From: Holdemanella sp. MSK.7.32
GTDB lineage: Bacteria; Bacillota_I; Bacilli_A; Erysipelotrichales; Erysipelotrichaceae
Direction of reading: 5' to 3'
Length of the DNA: 29,707 nt
NCBI RefSeq assembly: GCF_024460475.1
Contig: NZ_JANFYN010000026.1
Span: 1 to 29,707 of the forward strand
Every line of letters starts with the position of its first letter. Position 1 is the stretch's first letter. Of the stretch, positions 1 through 6,322 are shown piece after piece. The notes under the pieces are model-generated. The model saw only the letters and a list, made by a program, of their open reading frames with translations. It was not told where the DNA came from and ran no database searches. A program made the translations under genes and the position numbers.

Positions 1-147
1 CTTTTATATACGGCAATCTCGCGTGCTAAAAAACAGCTTTTTATTATTGGCAATAGGAGCTTATTTGAAACGCAAGTACGCTTAAAATTAAAGCGTATTC
101 GTCAAACAACGTTGCAGGAAAGAATTTATGAAAGTAATAGAAAATAG
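1..147 (+). CDS. recD2: RecD2-type ATP-dependent DNA helicase, C-terminal end (partial)
   Basis: Frame 1 is open from the window edge to a TAG at 145-147, giving 48 residues. They contain LLYTAISRAKKQLFIIGN, the last conserved UvrD/RecD-like helicase motif (motif VI, with the Arg that contacts ATP), followed by a short basic tail (KRIRQTTLQERI). RecD2 proteins end this way, with a short RRT-like tail after motif VI. The family is a 5'-3' helicase in DNA repair and replication-fork maintenance. Only the C-terminus is visible, so another SF1 helicase cannot be excluded. The next gene starts 20 bases before this stop in another frame, which suggests translational coupling. Confidence 0.72.
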   Translation, partial: LLYTAISRAKKQLFIIGNRSLFETQVRLKLKRIRQTTLQERIYESNRK

Positions 148-349
148 AATATATCGACATTTTAAAGGAAACAACGTGTTGTGTGTTGCGATGCATACGG
201 AAACGCAAGAGAAGATGGTGGTTTATCAAGCATTATATGGGGATTATAAGTATTTTGTTCGTCCATATGAAATGTTTGTGTCAAAAGTCGATCATGACAA
301 GTATCCGGATGTGAAGCAGGAATATCGATTTGAACTCATAGAAGAATAG
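128..349 (+). CDS. DUF1653 family small protein
   Basis: This 73-residue protein has the DUF1653 pattern: an N-terminal YRHFKGN, then a central VVYQALYGD and VRPYEMF. The whole protein is this one domain. Its biochemical function is unknown. The ATG at 128 has a good ribosome binding site (GCAGGAAAG just upstream) and lies inside the 3' end of recD2, so the two are probably co-transcribed. The stop codon is inside the terminator hairpin, marking the end of the operon. Confidence 0.8.
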   Translation: MKVIENRIYRHFKGNNVLCVAMHTETQEKMVVYQALYGDYKYFVRPYEMFVSKVDHDKYPDVKQEYRFELIEE

Positions 350-370
350 GCTTAGGTCTATTCTTTTTTC
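342..370 (+). terminator. Intrinsic terminator after the DUF1653 gene
   Basis: AAGAATAG (342-349) pairs perfectly with CTATTCTT (358-365) around an 8-base loop and runs into a T tract. The stop codon TAG forms part of the 5' arm. Confidence 0.8.
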
Positions 371-384
371 TTATCTGTGTGATT

Positions 385-398
385 TGTTAACGTATACA
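385..398 (+). promoter_or_regulatory. cre-like palindromic operator upstream of the first Crp/Fnr gene
   Basis: TGTTAACGTATACA is a 14-base near-palindrome with a central CG, resembling LacI/CcpA-family operators. It fits the cre consensus TGWNANCGNTNWCA except for A instead of T at position 10. It lies 12 bases upstream of the extended -10 element, where a -35 box would be. A very similar sequence occurs at 7887-7900. The CcpA assignment is inference. Confidence 0.4.
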
Positions 399-409
399 AA
401 TTGGGAGTG

Positions 410-418
410 TGTTATAAT
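410..418 (+). promoter_or_regulatory. Extended -10 promoter of the first Crp/Fnr gene
   Basis: TGTTATAAT is a full extended -10 element (TG-N-TATAAT) 31 bases before the ATG at 449. No good -35 is seen; the cre-like palindrome occupies that position. Confidence 0.65.
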
Positions 419-448
419 AAACCATATTGACAAAGGGTGATTTAAATT

Positions 449-1108
449 ATGGGGCGTGAATTATTTTTAGACTTTTTTACAGAGCACGAAGTGCCTGTTA
501 TTCGTAAAAGAAGACATACATTTTTAAAGATGGATGATGAGAATGTATATATTTTAAAAGAAGGTGTTGTGAAGGTCAGCGTTTTAATGCGTGATGGACG
601 TGAATTTAATATTGCGTATTTAAAAGGCTTTGATATTTTATCTATGTTTAAAGATGCAGTTGTGGATTGTAAATTTTCTTCATTAATGATTCGTGTTGAG
701 AGTGATGAAGCTAGTTTTTATTGTGTTTCTAAAGAATTGTTCAATCAGTTATTAAATGAACATACGGAGTTGGTAGAATACGTGAATACGTATTATCGTA
801 AGAAATTATCGGAAACAATTTCAAGACAAGAATTAATGACGATGAATGGTAAGAATGGTGCTGTATGTGCATTTATATACTATTTGGTTACAATGTTTGG
901 AAAAGAAGCGCGTGATGGAATTTTGATCGATTTAAAGATCACAAATGATGATATTGCGGGTTTCTGTGGAATTTCTACAAGACATAGCGTGAATCGTATT
1001 TTGCGTGGCTTAAGAGAAGAACATGTTATTCGCACATTGTATAATAAAATCATGGTCTTGGATGTCGAGTATTTAAAACAATTTGTAGATGTTAAGGTGG
1101 ATGCATAA
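449..1108 (+). CDS. Crp/Fnr-family transcriptional regulator (paralog 1)
   Basis: This 219-residue protein has an N-terminal cyclic-nucleotide-binding-like beta-barrel (about 20-110; KEGVVKVS and DGREFNIAYLKG are typical barrel strands), a dimerisation helix (about 115-145) and a C-terminal winged helix-turn-helix (about 160-215; TNDDIAGFCGISTRHSVNRI). No cysteine cluster for an Fe-S centre is seen, so it is not a classical oxygen-sensing FNR, and the effector is unknown. AAAGGGTGA lies a few bases before the ATG. It is closely related to the protein at 1488-2132, and the recognition-helix region is almost identical (one H/N change), so both probably bind the same operator. It is monocistronic, bounded by terminators. 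Confidence 0.85.
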   Translation: MGRELFLDFFTEHEVPVIRKRRHTFLKMDDENVYILKEGVVKVSVLMRDGREFNIAYLKGFDILSMFKDAVVDCKFSSLMIRVESDEASFYCVSKELFNQLLNEHTELVEYVNTYYRKKLSETISRQELMTMNGKNGAVCAFIYYLVTMFGKEARDGILIDLKITNDDIAGFCGISTRHSVNRILRGLREEHVIRTLYNKIMVLDVEYLKQFVDVKVDA

Positions 1109-1120
1109 TCCGCCTTTTTT
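1094..1120 (+). terminator. Intrinsic terminator of the first Crp/Fnr gene
   Basis: AAGGTGGA (1094-1101) pairs with TCCGCCTT (1109-1116, one G-U) and is followed by T6. It overlaps the end of the coding sequence. Confidence 0.8.
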
Positions 1121-1130
1121 CATGCAAAAT

Positions 1131-1217
1131 AAAAAGAGCCGACTAAAAATGTGGGATGTCGACTCTTAAAACTGGTCATTATAAGAAAGACTATCATGAG
1201 TTGGTTACAACCAGTTT
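1131..1217 (-). ncRNA. Predicted small RNA, two-hairpin family, copy 1
   Basis: Read on the minus strand, a start near 1216 is followed at once by a hairpin whose closing arms are 1211-1216 and 1170-1175 (AACTGG/CCAGTT). A terminator hairpin (1158-1167 with 1134-1143) and T5 follow. The terminator stem has one position that is a G-U pair in the minus-strand RNA but a C-A mismatch on the plus strand, which supports minus-strand transcription. An extended -10 (TGATATAGT, 1223-1231) lies upstream. The plan matches the copies at 1246-1340 and 4747-4830. It has no open reading frame and runs convergent to the first Crp/Fnr gene, so it is not a leader of any gene. The call rests on structure and promoter only. 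Confidence 0.55.
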
Positions 1218-1245
1218 TATTTACTATATCATGGACTTTGAAATG

Positions 1246-1340
1246 AAAAAAGAGCTGAACTAGATGATGTGGCAAGTAATTCAGCTCTATTCATAGGAAA
1301 CTGGATATGCAAATTACTTTTTGGACAAGCTATCCAGCAA
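1246..1340 (-). ncRNA. Predicted small RNA, two-hairpin family, copy 2
   Basis: On the minus strand the RNA begins near 1340 with a hairpin closed by CTGGATA (1331-1337 with 1301-1307). A pyrimidine-rich linker containing GTTTCCTAT follows, then a 9-bp terminator stem (1280-1288 with 1251-1259, AGAGCTGAA/TTCAGCTCT) and T6. The promoter is TTGTAT-N17-TATACT (1374-1346 on minus), with an extended -10 TG. The downstream neighbour on that strand is another copy of the same design, not a gene, so a trans-acting RNA is more likely than a riboswitch. UUUCCU could pair with AGGAAA-type ribosome binding sites, but no target is proven. Confidence 0.6.
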
Positions 1341-1345
1341 AAATA

Positions 1346-1374
1346 AGTATATCATCTTGTTGTGTATTATACAA
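1346..1374 (-). promoter_or_regulatory. Promoter of small RNA copy 2
   Basis: Minus strand: -35 TTGTAT (1374-1369), 17-base spacer, -10 TATACT (1351-1346) preceded by TGA, making an extended -10. The predicted start is at the base of the first hairpin. Confidence 0.6.
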
Positions 1375-1377
1375 AAA

Positions 1378-1393
1378 CAATTGTCCATAATTG
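1378..1393. promoter_or_regulatory. Inverted repeat between divergent promoters (candidate Crp/Fnr operator)
   Basis: CAATTGTCCATAATTG is a perfect CAATT-N6-AATTG inverted repeat, with the half-site spacing usual for Crp/Fnr dimers. It lies just upstream of the -35 of the minus-strand small RNA and touches the -35 of the second Crp/Fnr gene (1391-1396). One dimer there could control both. Binding is inference. Confidence 0.4.
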
Positions 1394-1419
1394 TATATGT
1401 AAGGAACACGTCATATAAT
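1391..1419 (+). promoter_or_regulatory. Promoter of the second Crp/Fnr gene
   Basis: TTGTAT (1391-1396), 17-base spacer, TATAAT (1414-1419). Predicted leader of about 60 nt. Confidence 0.65.
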
Positions 1420-1487
1420 AAATATCAATTGCTAACAAGATTCTACGGAAGTATGATACAATGGGAATAATGATAGAGGTGAAGAAG

Positions 1488-2132
1488 ATGAATTGTGACT
1501 ATGTGCTTCAATATCTGAAAAGGATGGAAGTCCCAATTGTTTCAAAAAAGAACCATGATATTATAATGTGTGGTTTAGAAAAGATGATTTTCTTAAAGGA
1601 AGGTGTCGTAAAGGTGAGTTCCATTTTAGAGGATGGACGTGAATATAATATAACTTACGCCAAAGGGCCCAATCTTCTTTCGTTAATGTGCGACACACTT
1701 CGTGAAGATGTTGCGTATCGTATAAGAATTCGTGTTGAAAGTGAAGAGGCATCTTTTTGTTTGGTAAGTCGAGAAGATTTTTCAAGGGCTGTAAAGCAAG
1801 ATGAAAAGCTCAAAGAATATGTTGAGGCATACTATCGTGAGAATCTACAAAGAGCTCTATATCGCCAAAAATGTATGACAATGAATGGAAAGAGTGGCGC
1901 TATCTATGCCTTTCTTTATAATTTGATTTCTCTGTTTGGAAAAGAAAACGAGGAAGGTATATTGATTGATATGCAGGTCACAAATGATGATATTGCAGGA
2001 TTCTGTGGTATTTCTACAAGAAACAGCGTCAACCGTATTTTGCGTGGATTAAGAGAAGAGAATGTAATTCGTATAGTTGATAATAAGATTTTAATTTTGA
2101 ATGCAGATTATTTAAAGCCATATGCAGACTAA
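1488..2132 (+). CDS. Crp/Fnr-family transcriptional regulator (paralog 2)
   Basis: With the ATG at 1488 the protein has 214 residues: a cNMP-binding-like barrel (about 20-105), a dimer helix and a C-terminal winged HTH (TNDDIAGFCGISTRNSVNRI). An ATG at 1461 would add nine residues. The 1488 start is preferred because AGAGGTGA lies five bases before it, and because the two paralogs then align without a gap from residue 1 (both have EVP at residues 14-16). No Fe-S cysteines are seen and the ligand is unknown. The protein resembles paralog 1 throughout and most strongly in the HTH. The candidate operator at 1378-1393 suggests autoregulation. The gene ends in a hairpin shared with the convergent kinase gene. 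Confidence 0.85.
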   Translation: MNCDYVLQYLKRMEVPIVSKKNHDIIMCGLEKMIFLKEGVVKVSSILEDGREYNITYAKGPNLLSLMCDTLREDVAYRIRIRVESEEASFCLVSREDFSRAVKQDEKLKEYVEAYYRENLQRALYRQKCMTMNGKSGAIYAFLYNLISLFGKENEEGILIDMQVTNDDIAGFCGISTRNSVNRILRGLREENVIRIVDNKILILNADYLKPYAD

Positions 2133-2155
2133 AAGGGTGATTGTCTCACCCTTTT
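2131..2155. terminator. Bidirectional terminator between convergent genes
   Basis: AAAAGGGTGA (2131-2140) pairs with TCACCCTTTT (2146-2155) around a five-base loop. A/T flanks on both sides let it act for the Crp/Fnr gene (plus) and the kinase (minus). Confidence 0.85.
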
Positions 2156-4650
2156 CATTTCGCTAATTTTTCTTTTAATAGTTCCATAGTGATTGGTTTT
2201 GCGATATGTCCATCCATACCTGCTTTTAGGCATTCTTGAATATCACTTTCAAATGCATTGGCACTCATCGCAAGAATATGTACGCTTTTCGCATCGTTTC
2301 TTGGTAAGGCACGTATTTCTCTTGTGGCCTGTAATCCATCTTTAACTGGCATCATAATATCCATAAAAATATAATCGAAAGTGTTAAGCTTAGATTCTTT
2401 GAATTGATCAACGGCTTCTTGTCCATTTCGGGCAATCGAGACATCAAGCCCTAGATCTTGTAACAGAATGGTTGCGATTTCTAGGTTGATATCATTATCT
2501 TCAACAAGGAGTGCTTTCTTATTTGTAAGATTTAATGGCTTAGTTTGAATGGGTTTTATGATTTGTGGGTTTGGATCTATCTGTAAAGGAAGAATTATCC
2601 TAAAAGTCGTACCCACATTTTCTTTACTTTCCATTTGAATCGTACCATGCATCATTTCTACAATGTCTTTGACAATGGATAGACCTAATCCTGTACCATT
2701 ATATCCGGTTGTGGTTGGTTTACCTTCACAAGTAAATGGTTCAAAGGCATGTTTCTGGAAATCTTCACTCATACCAAGTCCTGTATCTTTACATACAAAT
2801 TCATATAGAGCGTGCGTATCATCACTCGATAATTCTGTGCAATATAATGTAACCGAGCAACCTTCACGGTTGTATTTAATGGCATTGCTAGCGATGTTCA
2901 TCAATAGGCGGTTTAAATATTCGCCACTACCCACAAAATTACGATGGATGATCTTGCTCATATCTTTTCCGCCAAAGAATTGTATGTTGTGTTGTTCGCA
3001 GTTTGTTTCTGTAATCGCAATGATTTTATTAAGAATGTCAATTAGGTTGAATGGTTTATTTTCTAAAACAAGTGTACCAGATTCTACTTTGTTCATATCT
3101 AGAATATCATTGATCAATGACAACAAGTAGTCAAGTGAGGTCAATACTTTTTCTTTACATTCATAGAGCTTATCTGTGTCATTCGCATATCTTTCAGATA
3201 GGTTGATCATACCTACGATGCCATTTAATGGTGTGCGTATGTCGTGGGACATTCTTCGTAAGAAGTTTGTCTTGGCAAGATTAGCACGCTTGGCTTCAAT
3301 GGCGGCTTCTTTTAGCTTTTCTTTGGCTTCGAGCTCTCTTTTCTTAAAATCATCAATATCAGATAGAGTCATCAATACATTAGTCAAATTATAATTCTTG
3401 TCATAGGTTTGTGGGATGATGGAGCAGGCATGCCATTTTCCATTTTGACCTTTCATTTCTAAGGTAAGAATGTTTTTGCCTTTCATACGCTCAGGGATTG
3501 TGTCTAGATCAATAAATTCTAAGACTTCATCTACAAAAGGGGATGCGCTATTCTTAGCTATATAATGTTGTTTTAATTGTTCCATACTTCCTTTAAAATC
3601 GGTTTCCGTAATTTTCTTGTCTGCACTCTTGTAAGATAGTACGGTATAGGTTTGTTTCTTTAGATCAATGGTGGCGATACTTTTATAAATTGAACCAATC
3701 GCATGAATGATTTCGTTATATGTGCGCTCTTTTTTTAGGGCTTCATTCAATTGTTTGTTTTGTTCTTCACGTTCTTTGACAATATCATCAATATGACGTG
3801 AGCCTAGAATGATTTTAAAGCCAGTATCGGACTTGATTTTCACAACACGCGTTTCCATATAGGATGGATTGTCTTGGTCTTTATTGATACAAAATTGTAA
3901 AGAGAGTTCATCCTTATCTTTTAGGGCTTGTATTAGATTGGTTCGCTCTAACTTTTCAACATAGGATTCATTGCCTTTATAAATTGCTTGTATCTTAGTA
4001 AATATTTCTAGGGTTGTGGAATATTTAAATTCAGAACTGGATGCGATATGGGGATTGGTATCTTTAATGACTTTTAAATCGTCTTTTTCTAAATCACATA
4101 CATAAACAACGCTATAGTCATTGCATAATGCCAATAATATGGAGTCTTCTTCAGAAGCTTGTTTATAGGCGATTTCTAATTCTTCTTTTTGATGCTTCTT
4201 TTCTTCAAGGAGTTGTTGAAGGCGCTTTTCATTCTTATATTGTTTTTCCATGAGATCATCCATGACTTTAATGCCAATCACAACTTCAAAGCTAGATTTG
4301 GATTCATTGAGTTTAATGGCTCGAAAAGAATGGTATTCATTACCGTTTTGATTTGGCTTTAAACGACAATGGTAGCAATAGATGGGGTTGTCTTTTAGTT
4401 TTTCCATTAATGCCTGGGGTTCAAATTCTTTCCAAAAGCTTTCTTGAGCGGAATCTTGAATATAAAGATTTTCAAAATATTGTATCATTTTGCTAAAGGA
4501 ATGAAGTGTATAGGAATCCATGGTTTGTATGGCCGTATCGGTATGGGTTCCTTTGTCATAGCGTACGATATCGATTGTATCTTGGATGAGGTCGCATTGA
4601 TAGATGGCTGTAAAATCTTGGCATAAAGCTTCGAGTAATTGTGTATTCAT
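2155..4650 (-). CDS. Soluble hybrid histidine kinase with three PAS-like modules and a receiver domain
   Basis: 831 residues, no signal peptide or membrane segment, so probably cytoplasmic. Order: three degenerate repeated PAS-like modules (about 1-135, 165-295, 310-440), most opening with an LC.DF/Y...CDL-type strand and ending with an IDD segment and coiled coil; HisKA with phospho-accepting His469 in SHDIRTPLNG; HATPase_c with the N box (NIASNAIKYN), DTGLGMS and GTGLGLS; and a receiver (about 725-831) with acidic VEDND and phospho-acceptor Asp764 in FMDIMMP. There is no HPt or DNA-binding output domain, so the phosphate must pass to an unseen partner, or the receiver acts within the protein. 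AAGGAGGGGTG precedes the ATG. It is a paralog of the kinase at 8037. The signal is unknown. Confidence 0.88.
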   Translation of the reverse strand: MNTQLLEALCQDFTAIYQCDLIQDTIDIVRYDKGTHTDTAIQTMDSYTLHSFSKMIQYFENLYIQDSAQESFWKEFEPQALMEKLKDNPIYCYHCRLKPNQNGNEYHSFRAIKLNESKSSFEVVIGIKVMDDLMEKQYKNEKRLQQLLEEKKHQKEELEIAYKQASEEDSILLALCNDYSVVYVCDLEKDDLKVIKDTNPHIASSSEFKYSTTLEIFTKIQAIYKGNESYVEKLERTNLIQALKDKDELSLQFCINKDQDNPSYMETRVVKIKSDTGFKIILGSRHIDDIVKEREEQNKQLNEALKKERTYNEIIHAIGSIYKSIATIDLKKQTYTVLSYKSADKKITETDFKGSMEQLKQHYIAKNSASPFVDEVLEFIDLDTIPERMKGKNILTLEMKGQNGKWHACSIIPQTYDKNYNLTNVLMTLSDIDDFKKRELEAKEKLKEAAIEAKRANLAKTNFLRRMSHDIRTPLNGIVGMINLSERYANDTDKLYECKEKVLTSLDYLLSLINDILDMNKVESGTLVLENKPFNLIDILNKIIAITETNCEQHNIQFFGGKDMSKIIHRNFVGSGEYLNRLLMNIASNAIKYNREGCSVTLYCTELSSDDTHALYEFVCKDTGLGMSEDFQKHAFEPFTCEGKPTTTGYNGTGLGLSIVKDIVEMMHGTIQMESKENVGTTFRIILPLQIDPNPQIIKPIQTKPLNLTNKKALLVEDNDINLEIATILLQDLGLDVSIARNGQEAVDQFKESKLNTFDYIFMDIMMPVKDGLQATREIRALPRNDAKSVHILAMSANAFESDIQECLKAGMDGHIAKPITMELLKEKLAK

Positions 4651-4746
4651 AACACCCCTCCTTAAAAAAAAGCGTCTATAAGCAGGTAAGATCGTGCAAA
4701 TGAATCATGCACTTTTCTAAGGGCATTATACTCGATTGTTAAAACG
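4651..4746 (-). promoter_or_regulatory. Leader and candidate promoter of the first hybrid kinase
   Basis: On the minus strand TATAAT (4730-4725) lies just downstream of the terminator of the small RNA at 4747-4830, without a convincing -35. The presumed leader holds a small hairpin (GTGCA/TGCAC, 4712-4694), a T8 tract and the strong ribosome binding site. The kinase might instead be reached by read-through of the small-RNA terminator. Confidence 0.4.
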
Positions 4747-4830
4747 AAAAAAAGAGCTGATCGGGTAAATCAGCTCAAGAAATAGGAAACGCTGGATAAG
4801 CGGTAAAAGGGTAATTTGATTATCCAGCAT
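4747..4830 (-). ncRNA. Predicted small RNA, two-hairpin family, copy 3
   Basis: On the minus strand a 9-bp hairpin (GCTGGATAA/TTATCCAGC, 4828-4820 with 4799-4791) starts at the predicted 5' end. The linker carries GTTTCCTAT, and an 8-bp terminator stem (4776-4769 with 4761-4754, GAGCTGAT/ATCAGCTC) with T7 follows. The closing stems, linker and promoter closely match copy 2 at 1246-1340, while the loops differ. The first kinase gene lies downstream on the same strand, about 95 bases past the terminator, so a cis attenuator is possible. A trans-acting role is favoured because copies 1 and 2 have no downstream gene. Confidence 0.6.
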
Positions 4831-4835
4831 AGCCT

Positions 4836-4863
4836 AGTATATCACTATGAATTGAAAATGCAA
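4836..4863 (-). promoter_or_regulatory. Promoter of small RNA copy 3
   Basis: Minus strand: TTGCAT (4863-4858), 16-base spacer, TATACT (4841-4836) with an extended TG at 4844-4843. The TGATATACT block is identical to that of copy 2. Confidence 0.6.
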
Positions 4864-4963
4864 GAAGATAGAACATATTTTCTGTATCACTAGTTTTTAA
4901 TATTGATTTGTATTATACTTGAGATAGATTCCGTATCGGAATTTATTTTTTTTGGAGGAAAAT

Positions 4964-6322
4964 ATGAAAATTATTGTAGTTGGCGATGGGAAAGTTGGCT
5001 TTGCGATTGCGAAACAATTGAATCAAGAGGGTCATGATATTACAGTGGTTGAAAATAAAGCGAATGTATTATCGAGTACAATGAATCAACTCGATATTGT
5101 TGGTGTGCAAGGCAATGGAGCTAGTTTAGACACATTATTGGAAGCACGTGTACCTTCGAGTGATTTGTTGATTGCGGCTACATCAACGGATGAAGTGAAT
5201 ATTATTTGTTGTTTATTGGCAAAAAAATTGGGAGCTAGACATACCATTGCTCGTATTCGTAATCCAGAATACAATAATACAGTTCGTTTGATTAAAGATG
5301 AATTGGGATTGAGTATGAGTATCAATCCAGAGCAGGCGGCGGCTCGTGAAATATTGCGTGCGATTCGTTTCTCAAATTCCATTAAAGTATCGTCTTTTGC
5401 GAAGGGAAGAATTGAGCTTGCTGAAGTTAAGGTAACAGAAAATTCCCCACTTATAAATATGCGTGTGGTTGATATCAATCGTCGTTTTAAGACGGAAGTC
5501 TTGTTTGTGACGATTTTGCGTGATGGTGAAGTCATCATTCCAAACGGAAATACGGTGATTTATGCAAATGACCGTCTTACATTAACGGGTTCAACAACGC
5601 AATTAGAGCGTTTCTTTATTAAAATTGGTATTTTAAGCGATCGTACAGTCAATGAGGTTATGATTGTTGGTGGTGGTCGTATCACATATTATTTGACGAG
5701 CATGTTACTTGAATTGGGTATGGCTGTTAAGATTATTGAGTTGAATAAAGAGAAGTGTATCAACTTGGTTGAAAAATTTCCACAGGCAACAGTTATTCAT
5801 GGAGATGGAACGGATCATGAATTATTGTTGAGTGAATCCTTAGAGGAAATGGATGCCTTTATCGCTCTTACAGATAATGATGAGGAGAATGTCATTATTT
5901 CCATGTTTGCCCAAAGTCATGGTGTTACGCATGTGCTTCCTAAGGTAAATCGTGTTTCTTTAGGTTTCTTGTTGGAAAAGTTGGGTCTTGAAAATTCAAT
6001 TACGCCTAAGTTTATTACCGCAAACCAAATCGTGCAGTATGTTCGTGCTATGCAGAATACGGTTGGATCCAACGTTGAATCTTTGATCAAGCTAGTGGAT
6101 GACAAGGTAGAGGCTTTAGAATTTAGAGTGCGTGACAATTGTCGTTTTATTGACGTGCCAATTAAGGATCTAAATATTCGTAAGGGTATTATCATTGCGT
6201 ATGTAACACATAAAGGTGTTTCTAAAGTGGCAACTGGGGATACGCGTATTCAACTATCGGATACAGTAATCATCATTAGTAAGGTTGCAGGATTGAGGGA
6301 TATCAATGATTTACTATCTTAA
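4964..6322 (+). CDS. trkA: Trk potassium uptake system, NAD-binding regulatory subunit TrkA
   Basis: 452 residues with the two-fold TrkA architecture: RCK_N (about 1-130, opening IIVVGDGKVGFAIA, a GxGxxG Rossmann loop), TrkA_C (about 140-220), a second RCK_N (about 230-350) and a second TrkA_C (about 370-452). The second Rossmann loop reads VGGGRITYYL, so its third glycine is missing. TrkA is the cytosolic ring that gates TrkH in response to bound nucleotide. The ATG at 4964 is chosen over an in-frame TTG at 4952 because GGAGG lies between them and is well spaced for 4964. trkH follows with a 17-base overlap, so the two are translated as an operon. Confidence 0.92.
   Translation: MKIIVVGDGKVGFAIAKQLNQEGHDITVVENKANVLSSTMNQLDIVGVQGNGASLDTLLEARVPSSDLLIAATSTDEVNIICCLLAKKLGARHTIARIRNPEYNNTVRLIKDELGLSMSINPEQAAAREILRAIRFSNSIKVSSFAKGRIELAEVKVTENSPLINMRVVDINRRFKTEVLFVTILRDGEVIIPNGNTVIYANDRLTLTGSTTQLERFFIKIGILSDRTVNEVMIVGGGRITYYLTSMLLELGMAVKIIELNKEKCINLVEKFPQATVIHGDGTDHELLLSESLEEMDAFIALTDNDEENVIISMFAQSHGVTHVLPKVNRVSLGFLLEKLGLENSITPKFITANQIVQYVRAMQNTVGSNVESLIKLVDDKVEALEFRVRDNCRFIDVPIKDLNIRKGIIIAYVTHKGVSKVATGDTRIQLSDTVIIISKVAGLRDINDLLS

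Noticed and set aside
1461..1487. Upstream ATG for the second Crp/Fnr protein
   Set aside because: It has no ribosome binding site; the ATG at 1488 has one and gives an ungapped alignment with the paralog.
2663..3130. Open frame antisense to the first hybrid kinase
   Set aside because: It lies wholly opposite conserved HATPase and HisKA codons, has no ribosome binding site, and its protein has no plausible domain.
4747..4830. Metabolite riboswitch controlling the downstream kinase
   Set aside because: It matches no riboswitch core I know, and sister copies at 1131-1340 have no downstream gene. A cis role is kept only as an alternative.
4952..4963. TTG start for trkA four codons upstream
   Set aside because: The GGAGG ribosome binding site lies within these codons and fits the ATG at 4964; the Rossmann fold begins at once after that ATG.
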